DNA from: Rhodocyclales bacterium
GTDB lineage: Bacteria; Pseudomonadota; Gammaproteobacteria; Burkholderiales; Rhodocyclaceae
Direction of reading: 5' to 3'
Assembly: GCA_026399475.1 (NCBI GenBank)
Contig: JAPLQY010000063.1
Coordinates: 20,516 to 84,515, forward strand
Length of the DNA stretch: 64,000 nucleotides
Below the pieces are notes generated by a model. The model was not told the origin of the DNA. It did no database searches and saw only the letters and a list, made by a program, of their open reading frames with translations. The translations under genes and the position numbers were made by a program. Shown one piece after another: positions 28,630 through 35,858 of this stretch. Within the stretch, counting starts at the first letter, position 1, and the number at the start of each line of letters is the position of its first letter.

Positions 28630-29599
28630 TCGGTTCTTTCTCCAGTTCCCGATCCAGCACGGCAAGGCCAAATCCGAGCCGACCGAATTCGTTGCCGTTG
28701 TAGAGCATGTAGACTTTCCCGCTCAGTTCGAAGACGTGTGGGTAACACTGCATTTGCGAATCCCAGCCCGCGTCCGAAATATCGATCCCGCCCCTGCTGT
28801 CATCGCGTACCCAGTCGATCAGGTCATCGGAAAAGGCGTAGCCGATCCGATACGCATTGTCGCTCTGTTTGCGGAAGCCATGCGCCTGTCGATAGCAGAA
28901 ATACATGTGGTAGAGGCCGTCGAGCTGAAAGACCGTCGGCAGGGCCTGGCACTCATCCTCGTTCAGCCTGTCGCTGATGATTTGCCTCCCGCTTCTGCGC
29001 CAGTTCATTCCGTCTTCAGAAGTGGCGTGTGCGATCTTGTACACCCGGTCGGGCGGCTCCGTCGCGTTGAATTTTTTCCAGCGCGTGCCGAAGATGTACC
29101 ACATGTGAAACAGCCCGGCGTAGCGCCGAACAAAGGCATCGGCCACCAGAAACGGCTCATTCAAGGACGCCGCCATGATCGGCCCCCAGCCGAATTTCCG
29201 AAATGTCAGGCCCTCGTCGTGACTGATGGCGAGGCCGATCGATGCGTCAGCTGACACCGAGACCTTGCGGTTCCACCCGGTGGTGAAGGCCAGTATCCGA
29301 TCTCCATCCCGCAGCACATTGACCGGAAATATCCCGTGCTCGTCGAAACAGCCGAGGCCGCCCAGTTCTATCACCGTGTGCTGCGACACGCCGAGGATAC
29401 GCTGCATGTCCAAATCGAAATCGACGAAGGTGGGATGACTCAGGTACTTGCCGACGCTGTCCCTTTCGCGGGTCGAGCAATACACTCGGACACGATCGGC
29501 CAGGACCAGGGCCTGTGGCGACTGGGCGAACTCATGGCAATCGTTCGGGAGGGTGTGTTCAGTGGGATCGAATATCCGGCCCAGCTTGGTCCACTTCAC
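28622..29599 (-). CDS. Five-bladed beta-propeller protein of glycosidase-like fold, copy 1
   Basis: 325 residues. Repeated blades are marked by SPQALVLADRVRVYCSTR, GCFDEHGIFPVNVLRDGDRI, IGLAISHDEGLTF, FHMWYIFG, SEDGMNWRR, YHMYFCYRQ and AFSDDLIDW, the pattern of GH43/GH32-like propellers. Relatives are found in O-antigen and flagellar glycan clusters. No catalytic triad can be assigned, so activity is uncertain. It is a tandem paralogue of the next gene and overlaps it by 4 bp. Confidence 0.72.
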   Translation of the reverse strand: MKWTKLGRIFDPTEHTLPNDCHEFAQSPQALVLADRVRVYCSTRERDSVGKYLSHPTFVDFDLDMQRILGVSQHTVIELGGLGCFDEHGIFPVNVLRDGDRILAFTTGWNRKVSVSADASIGLAISHDEGLTFRKFGWGPIMAASLNEPFLVADAFVRRYAGLFHMWYIFGTRWKKFNATEPPDRVYKIAHATSEDGMNWRRSGRQIISDRLNEDECQALPTVFQLDGLYHMYFCYRQAHGFRKQSDNAYRIGYAFSDDLIDWVRDDSRGGIDISDAGWDSQMQCYPHVFELSGKVYMLYNGNEFGRLGFGLAVLDRELEKEPNG

Positions 29600-30570
29600 G
29601 GCTTGCTCCTGTCCAGGGGGCCACGCAATCTCGCCAGCCCGATGCCCGCACGCCCCATTTCGTTGCCCTGGTAGAGCATCCAGGTTTCGTCATCGAGCAT
29701 GAATACGTGCGGATAATTCACCATTTCCGAATCCCAGCCGCTTGGCGAAACATGCATTCCGGCGACATCGTCACGTCGGGTCCAGGTCGTCATGTCCTCC
29801 GAGAAGGCATAGCCTATGCGGTAGCCACCTTCCTTGCTCCTGTAGTTGTGGATGTCCCGGTACGAAAAGAACATGTGGTACTTCCCGTCACGAAACAGCA
29901 CGTCGGGACAGGCCTGGCACTCGTGTTCGCCGAGGCGGCTTTCGATCAGGTCCTTGCCGAACTTGACCCATTCGATGCCGTCCTCGGAGGATGCCATGCG
30001 AATCCGGTACACGGGCTCCGGCCGGCCTTCGGTGCGCAGCCATTCCTTCCCCGATACGTACCACAGGTACCACTTCCCGCCGTAGTTCCGGATGCGCGGG
30101 CTGCCCAGCAAGAAGGGCTCGTCAGGACTGTAGGAGAGTACAGGGCCCTCACCGAGGCGGGTGAAGGACTCGCCACCATCGTGGCTCACCGCAAGGCCGA
30201 TAGCGGCATTGAACGGTACTGACTCGCAGCGGGTCCATCCCGCGTAATAGGCACGCACCGCGTCCCCGTCACGGATCACGGAAACCGGATAGGTGCCGAA
30301 CTCGTCGAAACTGCCGCAACCACCGAGACTCAGGACCGGCTTGGGGCAGACCCTGAGGATCCTGAGCAGATTGCTTCGGTCCAGGTCGATCCAGGAAATG
30401 AAACTCAGATACTGACCATCCGCCGCGGGCGCGGGCCTTGAACAGAAATAGACCCGGACACAGGTGTCGAACACCAGCACCGACGGAGACTGCGCATACT
30501 CCTTCATCCAGCTGCCGCCCCCGAGGTCTTTTGGATCGAACAGCTTTCCGAGTTTTTCCCACTGGAACAT
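29596..30570 (-). CDS. Five-bladed beta-propeller protein of glycosidase-like fold, copy 2
   Basis: 324 residues from the ATG at 30570, which aligns its N-terminus (FQWEKLGKLFDP) with copy 1 (KWTKLGRIFDP). Blade landmarks match throughout: SPSVLVFDTCVRVYFCSR, GCGSFDEFGTYPVSVIRDGD, IGLAVSHDGGESF, WYLWYVSGKEW, SSEDGIEWV, YHMFFSYRD, MLYQGNEMGRAGIGLA. Divergence is high enough that the two copies probably have distinct substrates. It could trim or bind a modified sugar. Confidence 0.72.
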   Translation of the reverse strand: MFQWEKLGKLFDPKDLGGGSWMKEYAQSPSVLVFDTCVRVYFCSRPAPAADGQYLSFISWIDLDRSNLLRILRVCPKPVLSLGGCGSFDEFGTYPVSVIRDGDAVRAYYAGWTRCESVPFNAAIGLAVSHDGGESFTRLGEGPVLSYSPDEPFLLGSPRIRNYGGKWYLWYVSGKEWLRTEGRPEPVYRIRMASSEDGIEWVKFGKDLIESRLGEHECQACPDVLFRDGKYHMFFSYRDIHNYRSKEGGYRIGYAFSEDMTTWTRRDDVAGMHVSPSGWDSEMVNYPHVFMLDDETWMLYQGNEMGRAGIGLARLRGPLDRSKP

Positions 30571-30589
30571 TGCAGCGCCCCTTGTCCGG

Positions 30590-31267
30590 TCAGTCCGCAA
30601 GCCGGCGCAACGTCCTTGCCCCGGTCTTCAAGCCGCCGTAGTAGTAGTCGCCGAATCCGGCGGCCTCCATCAGGTCGAACACCGGCTGCATGTCGTATGC
30701 CACCCGGTGCAGGCGGAACTCGTACCCGTCATGGGTGGCGAAAGCGGCGCGCGGGTCGCCGTCCCGCGGCTGGCCAACGGACCCGGGATTGCAGTAGGTC
30801 TTGGTGCCGAATTGCTGCAGCGTCTGGATATGGGTATGCCCCGAAACAAAAACATCTCCGGGCAGCCTCTCGAAATATTCTGAACCAGGCTTGAGGTATT
30901 CGTCGATGGGATCGCCCCATCCGCCATGCACCATGTGAATGCCGTCGATGCGCATCTGCAGCGGCAGCGTTCGCAGCCATTCGACGTGCTGCGACTCGAT
31001 GATGCCGCGCTGATAGGCAAGGCAGTCATTGACGCTCCTCGAGCGCGGGCAAAAGCCGTCGCCGGCCATATACCAGTCGTGGTTACCCATCACGCTCGGA
31101 ATGCCTCGCCGGCGCAGCTCGGCACAGCACTCGTTGACCTGCGTGTAGTAACCGACGATATCTCCCGCGCAATACACGCGGCTGATGCCGAGCCCGTCCA
31201 GCTCCGCCAGCACGGCCTGCAGTGCCTGAAAATTGCCGTGGATGTCAGAGATGAAGGCTGTCTTCAT
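30590..31267 (-). CDS. YfcE/MJ0936-type metallophosphoesterase
   Basis: 225 residues, calcineurin-like phosphoesterase fold with all metal-binding motifs: ISDIHGNFQAL (D-x-H), YCAGDIVGYY (GD), VMGNHDWYM (GNHD), HMVHGGWGDP, and SGHTHIQTL (GHTH), then NPGSVGQPRDG. It overlaps the ATP-grasp gene by 23 nt. Small members cleave phosphodiesters or phosphomonoesters; here it may dephosphorylate or hydrolyse a glycan intermediate. The substrate is unknown. Confidence 0.85.
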   Translation of the reverse strand: MKTAFISDIHGNFQALQAVLAELDGLGISRVYCAGDIVGYYTQVNECCAELRRRGIPSVMGNHDWYMAGDGFCPRSRSVNDCLAYQRGIIESQHVEWLRTLPLQMRIDGIHMVHGGWGDPIDEYLKPGSEYFERLPGDVFVSGHTHIQTLQQFGTKTYCNPGSVGQPRDGDPRAAFATHDGYEFRLHRVAYDMQPVFDLMEAAGFGDYYYGGLKTGARTLRRLAD

Positions 31268-32222
31268 AAAATATGCAATCCTCCGTATAGCGCACCGCCC
31301 TGCCGCGCCTGATCACGGGTTGTTGAGGCGTGCGTCTCTCCAGAAAATAGTCCGCCGCCATTGCGCTCTCGTTGTAGCCGAAGGCTGTCCGGATCGAGGT
31401 CGAGGAAGAAATTCTCGGGTTGATTTCCAGCAGCTTGACGTCGCCGGAAGCAATTCTGAACTGGAAATTCGTCGGCCCCACGGGCTCGAAGGCCTGGCAC
31501 AGCGAAGACATCGTGGCGATGAATTCGTCGCTGGCCACCACTTCCGCCTTCTCGGTGTAGCCGTCGCGGGACAGTTTGCGCCGGAGCGTCATGCAAGCAT
31601 GGAAACCACCCTTGCCGTCGCAGAATGCAGAGCTCGTGAATTCCTCGGCCTCATTGCCGACAATAGGCTGCGCCATCAGGATCGGACCAATGTTCGCTTG
31701 CTGACGCAAAAAGGCGGCTTCGTCACCGATTTGCACAATGCCCCGGCCGCCGAATCCGCGCCTTGGCTTGAGCAGAAAGGGCAGCCCGAAGCGCTCCGCC
31801 AGTTCGGCGTATTCCGTGCCGAGCGAACTATCGATCCGGCAGGGCATCCCGATGCTGCGCAAACGCTCGTGGAACAGCCACTTGTCCTGGCACAGGCTCA
31901 CCAGTTCCAACTTGTTCAGCATGGCAACGGCGCCGGATTTATCGATCTCTTTGGCATGTGCCGCCCAGGCGTGCAGGTCGATTTCTATGCCCGGAATGAC
32001 CAGATCGACCTTGTGGCTGGCGATAGTGTTCAGCAGCCAGGGCATGTAGGACGGATCATGGGTGTGCGGCGCCAGCTCAAAGATGTCGCAGAAACGCGGC
32101 GCCACCGAGTCGCCGTAAATCGACGTGCCGATCAGGCGCAGATCCATGCCTGATGATTTCAGGGAGCGGAGAACTCCGTAGCCGACGATGCCGCTGGCAC
32201 CGGACACCAGTATCATCTTCAT
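31245..32222 (-). CDS. ATP-grasp ligase, PylC/carbamoyl-phosphate-synthase-like
   Basis: 325 residues. The pre-ATP-grasp Rossmann unit (ILVSGASGIVGYGVLRSL) is followed by an ATP-grasp domain: CQDKWLFHERL, PFLLKPRRGFGGRGIV (phosphate loop), MAQPIVGNEAEEF, VGPTNFQFRI and LLEINPRISSSTSIRTAFG (metal-binding Glu/Asn). ATP-grasp enzymes join a carboxylate to an amine, alcohol or phosphate through an acyl phosphate. In this operon it may attach an amino acid or carboxylate to an amino sugar made by the aminotransferase; that is inference. Confidence 0.82.
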   Translation of the reverse strand: MKMILVSGASGIVGYGVLRSLKSSGMDLRLIGTSIYGDSVAPRFCDIFELAPHTHDPSYMPWLLNTIASHKVDLVIPGIEIDLHAWAAHAKEIDKSGAVAMLNKLELVSLCQDKWLFHERLRSIGMPCRIDSSLGTEYAELAERFGLPFLLKPRRGFGGRGIVQIGDEAAFLRQQANIGPILMAQPIVGNEAEEFTSSAFCDGKGGFHACMTLRRKLSRDGYTEKAEVVASDEFIATMSSLCQAFEPVGPTNFQFRIASGDVKLLEINPRISSSTSIRTAFGYNESAMAADYFLERRTPQQPVIRRGRAVRYTEDCIFYEDSLHL

Positions 32223-33067
32223 CCGGCAGCCCTTCGCTGGGCCGCTTCCATTTCCATCCCGAGTTCGACAGAAATCCGCGGAAAATAATCGATCAGTCGG
32301 AACAGCGAATCATCCAGCGGAAACACGCTGTCGGGGATGTCGGCTTCATCGGCGACGAAGCGGATCTTGCCTTTGCTGCCAAAAGCCCTGGCCGCCGCCG
32401 CGGCAAGCTCGGAATAGCGCACATCCCTGGTGTTCATGCAGGTGTAGATGCCTTTCAATTCGCGCTGGACCACCCGCGCAACAATTCTGGCCATGTCCTC
32501 CATATGGAGAAAGTTCCTCAGCGCATCGTTCGAGCCATGAATCAGGATGTCTGCACCTTCGACAGCCCGTTCGATAATTGCCGAAAGGAAAGGCTGGTGC
32601 CGTCGCCGGGCTTCCCCGACACCGTACAGGCGACCGGGCCGGAGTATGGTTAGCGGCAGCCGGAAACGCGAACTGAAGCCGGTCGCCAGTTCGTCCCCGT
32701 GCCGCTTCGACAGCGCATAGGCACTGAAAAAGGGCGATGTCTCGTCGAGGCCGGCGAAGATACTCGAGACCTGGACCATGTGGCCAACGCCCGACGCCAC
32801 GCATGACTGGCAGAGCTTCAGGACGCCGAGGGCGTTCACCGTTTCCATCCGCAGGATATCCTCGAAACTGTCGCCACCGAATTGCGCCGCAGTGTTGATG
32901 ACGACATTGATACCCGCGGGAACCAGGAACTTGTCCTGCGCGTCGCTCAAATCCAGCCTGACATCGCAGCCGTGGCGACCGGCGGTCAGCACCTCGGCGT
33001 CTTCCCCGAGAACCGGCTTCAGCGTCTGCGCCAAGGCGGAAGTACCGCCGACAATCAGTATCCGCAT
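32219..33067 (-). CDS. NAD-dependent epimerase/dehydratase family protein (extended SDR)
   Basis: 282 residues. The Rossmann start ILIVGGTSALAQTL has the GxxxxxA-type glycine motif. It also has VVINTAAQFGGDSF, VSSIFAG, the catalytic YALSKRHGDEL (Tyr-xxx-Lys) and RPGRLYGVG. It is shorter than typical sugar-nucleotide epimerases (about 310-340), as in dTDP-4-dehydrorhamnose-reductase-like SDRs. It probably reduces or epimerises a nucleotide sugar. It overlaps the ATP-grasp gene by 4 bp. Confidence 0.82.
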   Translation of the reverse strand: MRILIVGGTSALAQTLKPVLGEDAEVLTAGRHGCDVRLDLSDAQDKFLVPAGINVVINTAAQFGGDSFEDILRMETVNALGVLKLCQSCVASGVGHMVQVSSIFAGLDETSPFFSAYALSKRHGDELATGFSSRFRLPLTILRPGRLYGVGEARRRHQPFLSAIIERAVEGADILIHGSNDALRNFLHMEDMARIVARVVQRELKGIYTCMNTRDVRYSELAAAAARAFGSKGKIRFVADEADIPDSVFPLDDSLFRLIDYFPRISVELGMEMEAAQRRAAG

Positions 33068-33133
33068 GAAATCCTCACGGCAGCCATCTCCAATGGTTGC
33101 CCGGACGCGGGCGCAGGGGTGCAGGCGATGAAA

Positions 33134-33856
33134 TCATGTGATGGAAGCTTCGGCGAGGATGCCGCTGCACAGTTCAGGATAGGCAATGCCGACTTCGCAC
33201 AAGCCGCGGATCACCCCATCTTCCAGCTTCAGTGCCAGCATTTGCCCGGTGGTAATCGGCTTCAGGAATATCCCTTCCATGCTGGCGATACTCAGCCCGG
33301 CACGCTCAATTTCCGCGCGCAGTGTGTCAAGGGTGTAATAACGTTTGTGTCCCAACAGTCGATCGTTGTCTGACAGTGCCTCCAGATCGTCGAGCATGCC
33401 GGCCAGATGCCCGAGTCGCCTGTTCAGTGCCTCGGCATTGGGCACCGCCACGAACATCCGGCCGCCCGGCGCCAGAAAGTCCCGGTAGCGCCTGATGATG
33501 TCCTGTGGGTAATCGACGTGTTCCAGAATGAAGCCCATCACGATCACGTCGAATTTTTCGTCGGTCTGGAACTCCTCGAAATAGGCTTCGCATATCTCGG
33601 CACTACATCGGGGAAAGCGCTGGCGGAAATTTTCAATCACCGCGTTCGACCCTTCCAGCACCAACTGCCGCGTGAAGTGTCTGGAAAAAATCTCGGTGGC
33701 AAATCCGTGGCCCAAGCCGAGCTCAAGCACGGAGCGCGCCGCCGGACTCCTGCCGACGACCCGCTGCGGATACCAGCTCAGCAGGATCTCGTTGTCGAAA
33801 TCATAAGGATTGCGACCCTGATAGGCGGCGACGTGAATGTCCAGATGGTTTGCCAT
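33134..33856 (-). CDS. SAM-dependent methyltransferase, paralogue of the 27811 gene
   Basis: 240 residues. Class I motifs: SVLELGLGHGFATEIFS, LVLEGSNAVIENFRQRF, FDVIVMGFILEHVDYPQDIIRRY, GGRMFVAVPNAEALNRRL. The C-terminal module (LLGHKRYYTLDTL, GIFLKPI, YPELCSGIL) matches that of 27811-28629. The 66-bp gap to the epimerase gene (33068-33133) is the largest in the operon; no promoter is evident there. Confidence 0.82.
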   Translation of the reverse strand: MANHLDIHVAAYQGRNPYDFDNEILLSWYPQRVVGRSPAARSVLELGLGHGFATEIFSRHFTRQLVLEGSNAVIENFRQRFPRCSAEICEAYFEEFQTDEKFDVIVMGFILEHVDYPQDIIRRYRDFLAPGGRMFVAVPNAEALNRRLGHLAGMLDDLEALSDNDRLLGHKRYYTLDTLRAEIERAGLSIASMEGIFLKPITTGQMLALKLEDGVIRGLCEVGIAYPELCSGILAEASIT

Positions 33857-33868
33857 GATGGTGGGTGA

Positions 33869-34603
33869 CTAATCCGCAGTTCCGGCCGCAATCCCGTCGG
33901 CCCCGATCAGGTCGAAGCCCGTCGCGATTGCGGCAAGTGCGCGCTCGCGCGGGTTGAACATCAGAACGTCGATCATCGACAACCAGGGTACGAAGGAGTC
34001 GCCGAACTGCTCATACGCGAATGGTCTCGATTGAAGGAATTTAAGGTCGACACCCTTGTCCCGGAACCCTTCTCTTGAATACAGCCCCATGCCGCCGATC
34101 GCGTTCACATACGTGTCTGCGCCGACCGCCGAACATAGCGCGAGGACCTTGTCCTCGCTCTTCAGCGCATGGTCGATGTCGATGTCCGAAGATATTCTGA
34201 TCTCGGTCGCAATCCCAAGATGCTGGCAGGTCTTGACGATGGAGTGATGCAGAAAGCGAAACAGGTTCTGATCAGCATGCTGCACGATCTGCTCGATCAA
34301 TGGAAACGTCGCGCCAAAGTAGGGCGCCCGCCGGTAAGCCTCCCTGAATTGGTTGAGCAGCTTGTCGCGCCGGAAATCCGCCGCCAGTTCCCGGTCGCAG
34401 ACATTCAGATCGTCCGATCCCCCTTTCAGCGGCAGCGAGAACATCACGTCCTTGCCATCCTGCAATAGGCGATTCCGGTTGATCCATCCCTTCTTCGTGT
34501 ACTTGATGTTGTCGTACACAATGAACATGTCCACCGCACCGATCAGCTGAAAGTAGCCAATATAGGGGAAGAAGTATGGCTGCATGATCGCAAGGCGTTT
34601 CAT
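33869..34603 (-). CDS. WbqC-like family protein
   Basis: 244 residues from the ATG at 34603, which puts the family start MKRLAIMQPYFFPYIGYFQL at the terminus. Further landmarks are DMFIVYDNIKYTKKGWINRNRLL, FSLPLKGGSDDLNV, YVNAIGGMGLYSREGF and LSMIDVLMFN. WbqC-like proteins occur beside DegT-type aminotransferases in O-antigen and exopolysaccharide clusters; they are thought to modify amino sugars, but the reaction is not firmly established. It lies 7 bp after the aminotransferase gene. Confidence 0.85.
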   Translation of the reverse strand: MKRLAIMQPYFFPYIGYFQLIGAVDMFIVYDNIKYTKKGWINRNRLLQDGKDVMFSLPLKGGSDDLNVCDRELAADFRRDKLLNQFREAYRRAPYFGATFPLIEQIVQHADQNLFRFLHHSIVKTCQHLGIATEIRISSDIDIDHALKSEDKVLALCSAVGADTYVNAIGGMGLYSREGFRDKGVDLKFLQSRPFAYEQFGDSFVPWLSMIDVLMFNPRERALAAIATGFDLIGADGIAAGTAD

Positions 34604-34610
34604 TGACCGC

Positions 34611-35858
34611 TCAGAATGCGACAATTTTGACTATCAAATCAATCTGGTCATTTGTCAGCGCGGGATAGATTGGCAAACAGATGACTTGTTCCGCCACTTT
34701 CCTTGCCACGGGCAAATTCGCATGTGCCGCCGAAGGCATGCCGCGGTACATCGGAAAATCGCTTATCAATGGATAGAAATACCGTCGCGCATAAACACCG
34801 CTTTCTTGCATCTTTTGGTACAGCGCATCACGGCTGAGGGGATAGTCCGGCTTTACCAGAATCGGAAAGTAGGCATAGTTTGCGACCTTCTCGCCAGCAC
34901 CCGACAGACAATTGATGCCCTTGACATCGGCCAGAGCCTCGCGGTAGCGACGATCAATGGCTTTGCGTTTTTTCAGAGCTTCATCGATGCCTTTGATCTG
35001 AAGCAATCCAAAAGCGGCATTGATTTCGCTCATCTTGCCGTTGATGCCGGGCGCGACCACCGTCACCTCGTCCACAAAGCCAAAGTTCTTCAGGTGGTCA
35101 ATCCTTTGCTTCGTCTTGGCATCGTGGCAGACAATGGCACCACCTTCAAAGGTGTTGAATACTTTGGTGGCATGGAAACTGAGAATCGACAGGTCGCCGT
35201 GATTGAGCACGCTGCCGTCATGACATTGCACGCCAAAGGCGTGTGCGGCATCGTAGATGACTCTGAGCCCATAGTTGTCGGCTATTTTCTGGATGCGATC
35301 TACATCGCAGGGATGCCCATAGCAATGCACGGGCATGATCGCGGTGGTTTGAGGGGTGATAGCCGCTTCAATTCTTTCCGGGGCAAGATTGAGCGTGACC
35401 GGATCAATGTCCACAAACACCGGCTTGATTCCGTTCCAAAGCAGAGAGTGCGAGGTTGCCACGAAAGAGTATGGCGTAGTGATCACCTCCCCCGTTATGC
35501 GCAATGCCTGCATGGCGGTGATGAGGGCTACGGTGCCGCTGGTGAACAAGGCGACGTGTTTCACTCCGAGATAATCGCAGAGCGCCTGCTCCAGTTGGTG
35601 ATGGAAGGGACCATTGTTAGTCAGCCACTTGCTGTCCCATATCTGCTGCAGATAAGGGATGAATTCCTCGAGAGGCGGTAACAGCGGTTGCGTGACATAT
35701 ATTGGCGTCGTCGCCTTGGATGTAGCCATGTCCTGAGCTCGCCTGTCGGCCTGCAGGACAACTTCAGGTGACGTGTGACATGCCTGCGCATTCGGCTTGT
35801 CGCCTGATGAATGATGCGTGATGCCCTCCGCTGACGTCGCTACCGACTCAAGTGACAT
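34611..35858 (-). CDS. DegT/DnrJ/EryC1 PLP-dependent sugar aminotransferase
   Basis: 415 residues from the ATG at 35858, which overlaps the preceding gene's stop by 11 bp and has GAGGG upstream. An ATG at 35729 would remove 43 poorly structured residues and start at the usual family position, but its AGGA is too close. Family motifs: KWLTNNGPFHHQLE, ALFTSGTVALITAMQAL, ITTPYSFVATSHSLLW, VDIDPVTLNL, IMPVHCYGHPCDVDRI, YDAAHAFG, and LSFHATKVFNTFEGG with the PLP lysine. It converts a 3- or 4-keto nucleotide sugar to an amino sugar. Confidence 0.9.
   Translation of the reverse strand: MSLESVATSAEGITHHSSGDKPNAQACHTSPEVVLQADRRAQDMATSKATTPIYVTQPLLPPLEEFIPYLQQIWDSKWLTNNGPFHHQLEQALCDYLGVKHVALFTSGTVALITAMQALRITGEVITTPYSFVATSHSLLWNGIKPVFVDIDPVTLNLAPERIEAAITPQTTAIMPVHCYGHPCDVDRIQKIADNYGLRVIYDAAHAFGVQCHDGSVLNHGDLSILSFHATKVFNTFEGGAIVCHDAKTKQRIDHLKNFGFVDEVTVVAPGINGKMSEINAAFGLLQIKGIDEALKKRKAIDRRYREALADVKGINCLSGAGEKVANYAYFPILVKPDYPLSRDALYQKMQESGVYARRYFYPLISDFPMYRGMPSAAHANLPVARKVAEQVICLPIYPALTNDQIDLIVKIVAF

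Noticed and set aside
26718..35858. Pseudaminic or legionaminic acid synthesis cluster
   Set aside because: No PseB/PseI/NeuB/NeuA-type protein is present; the aminotransferase alone is not enough.
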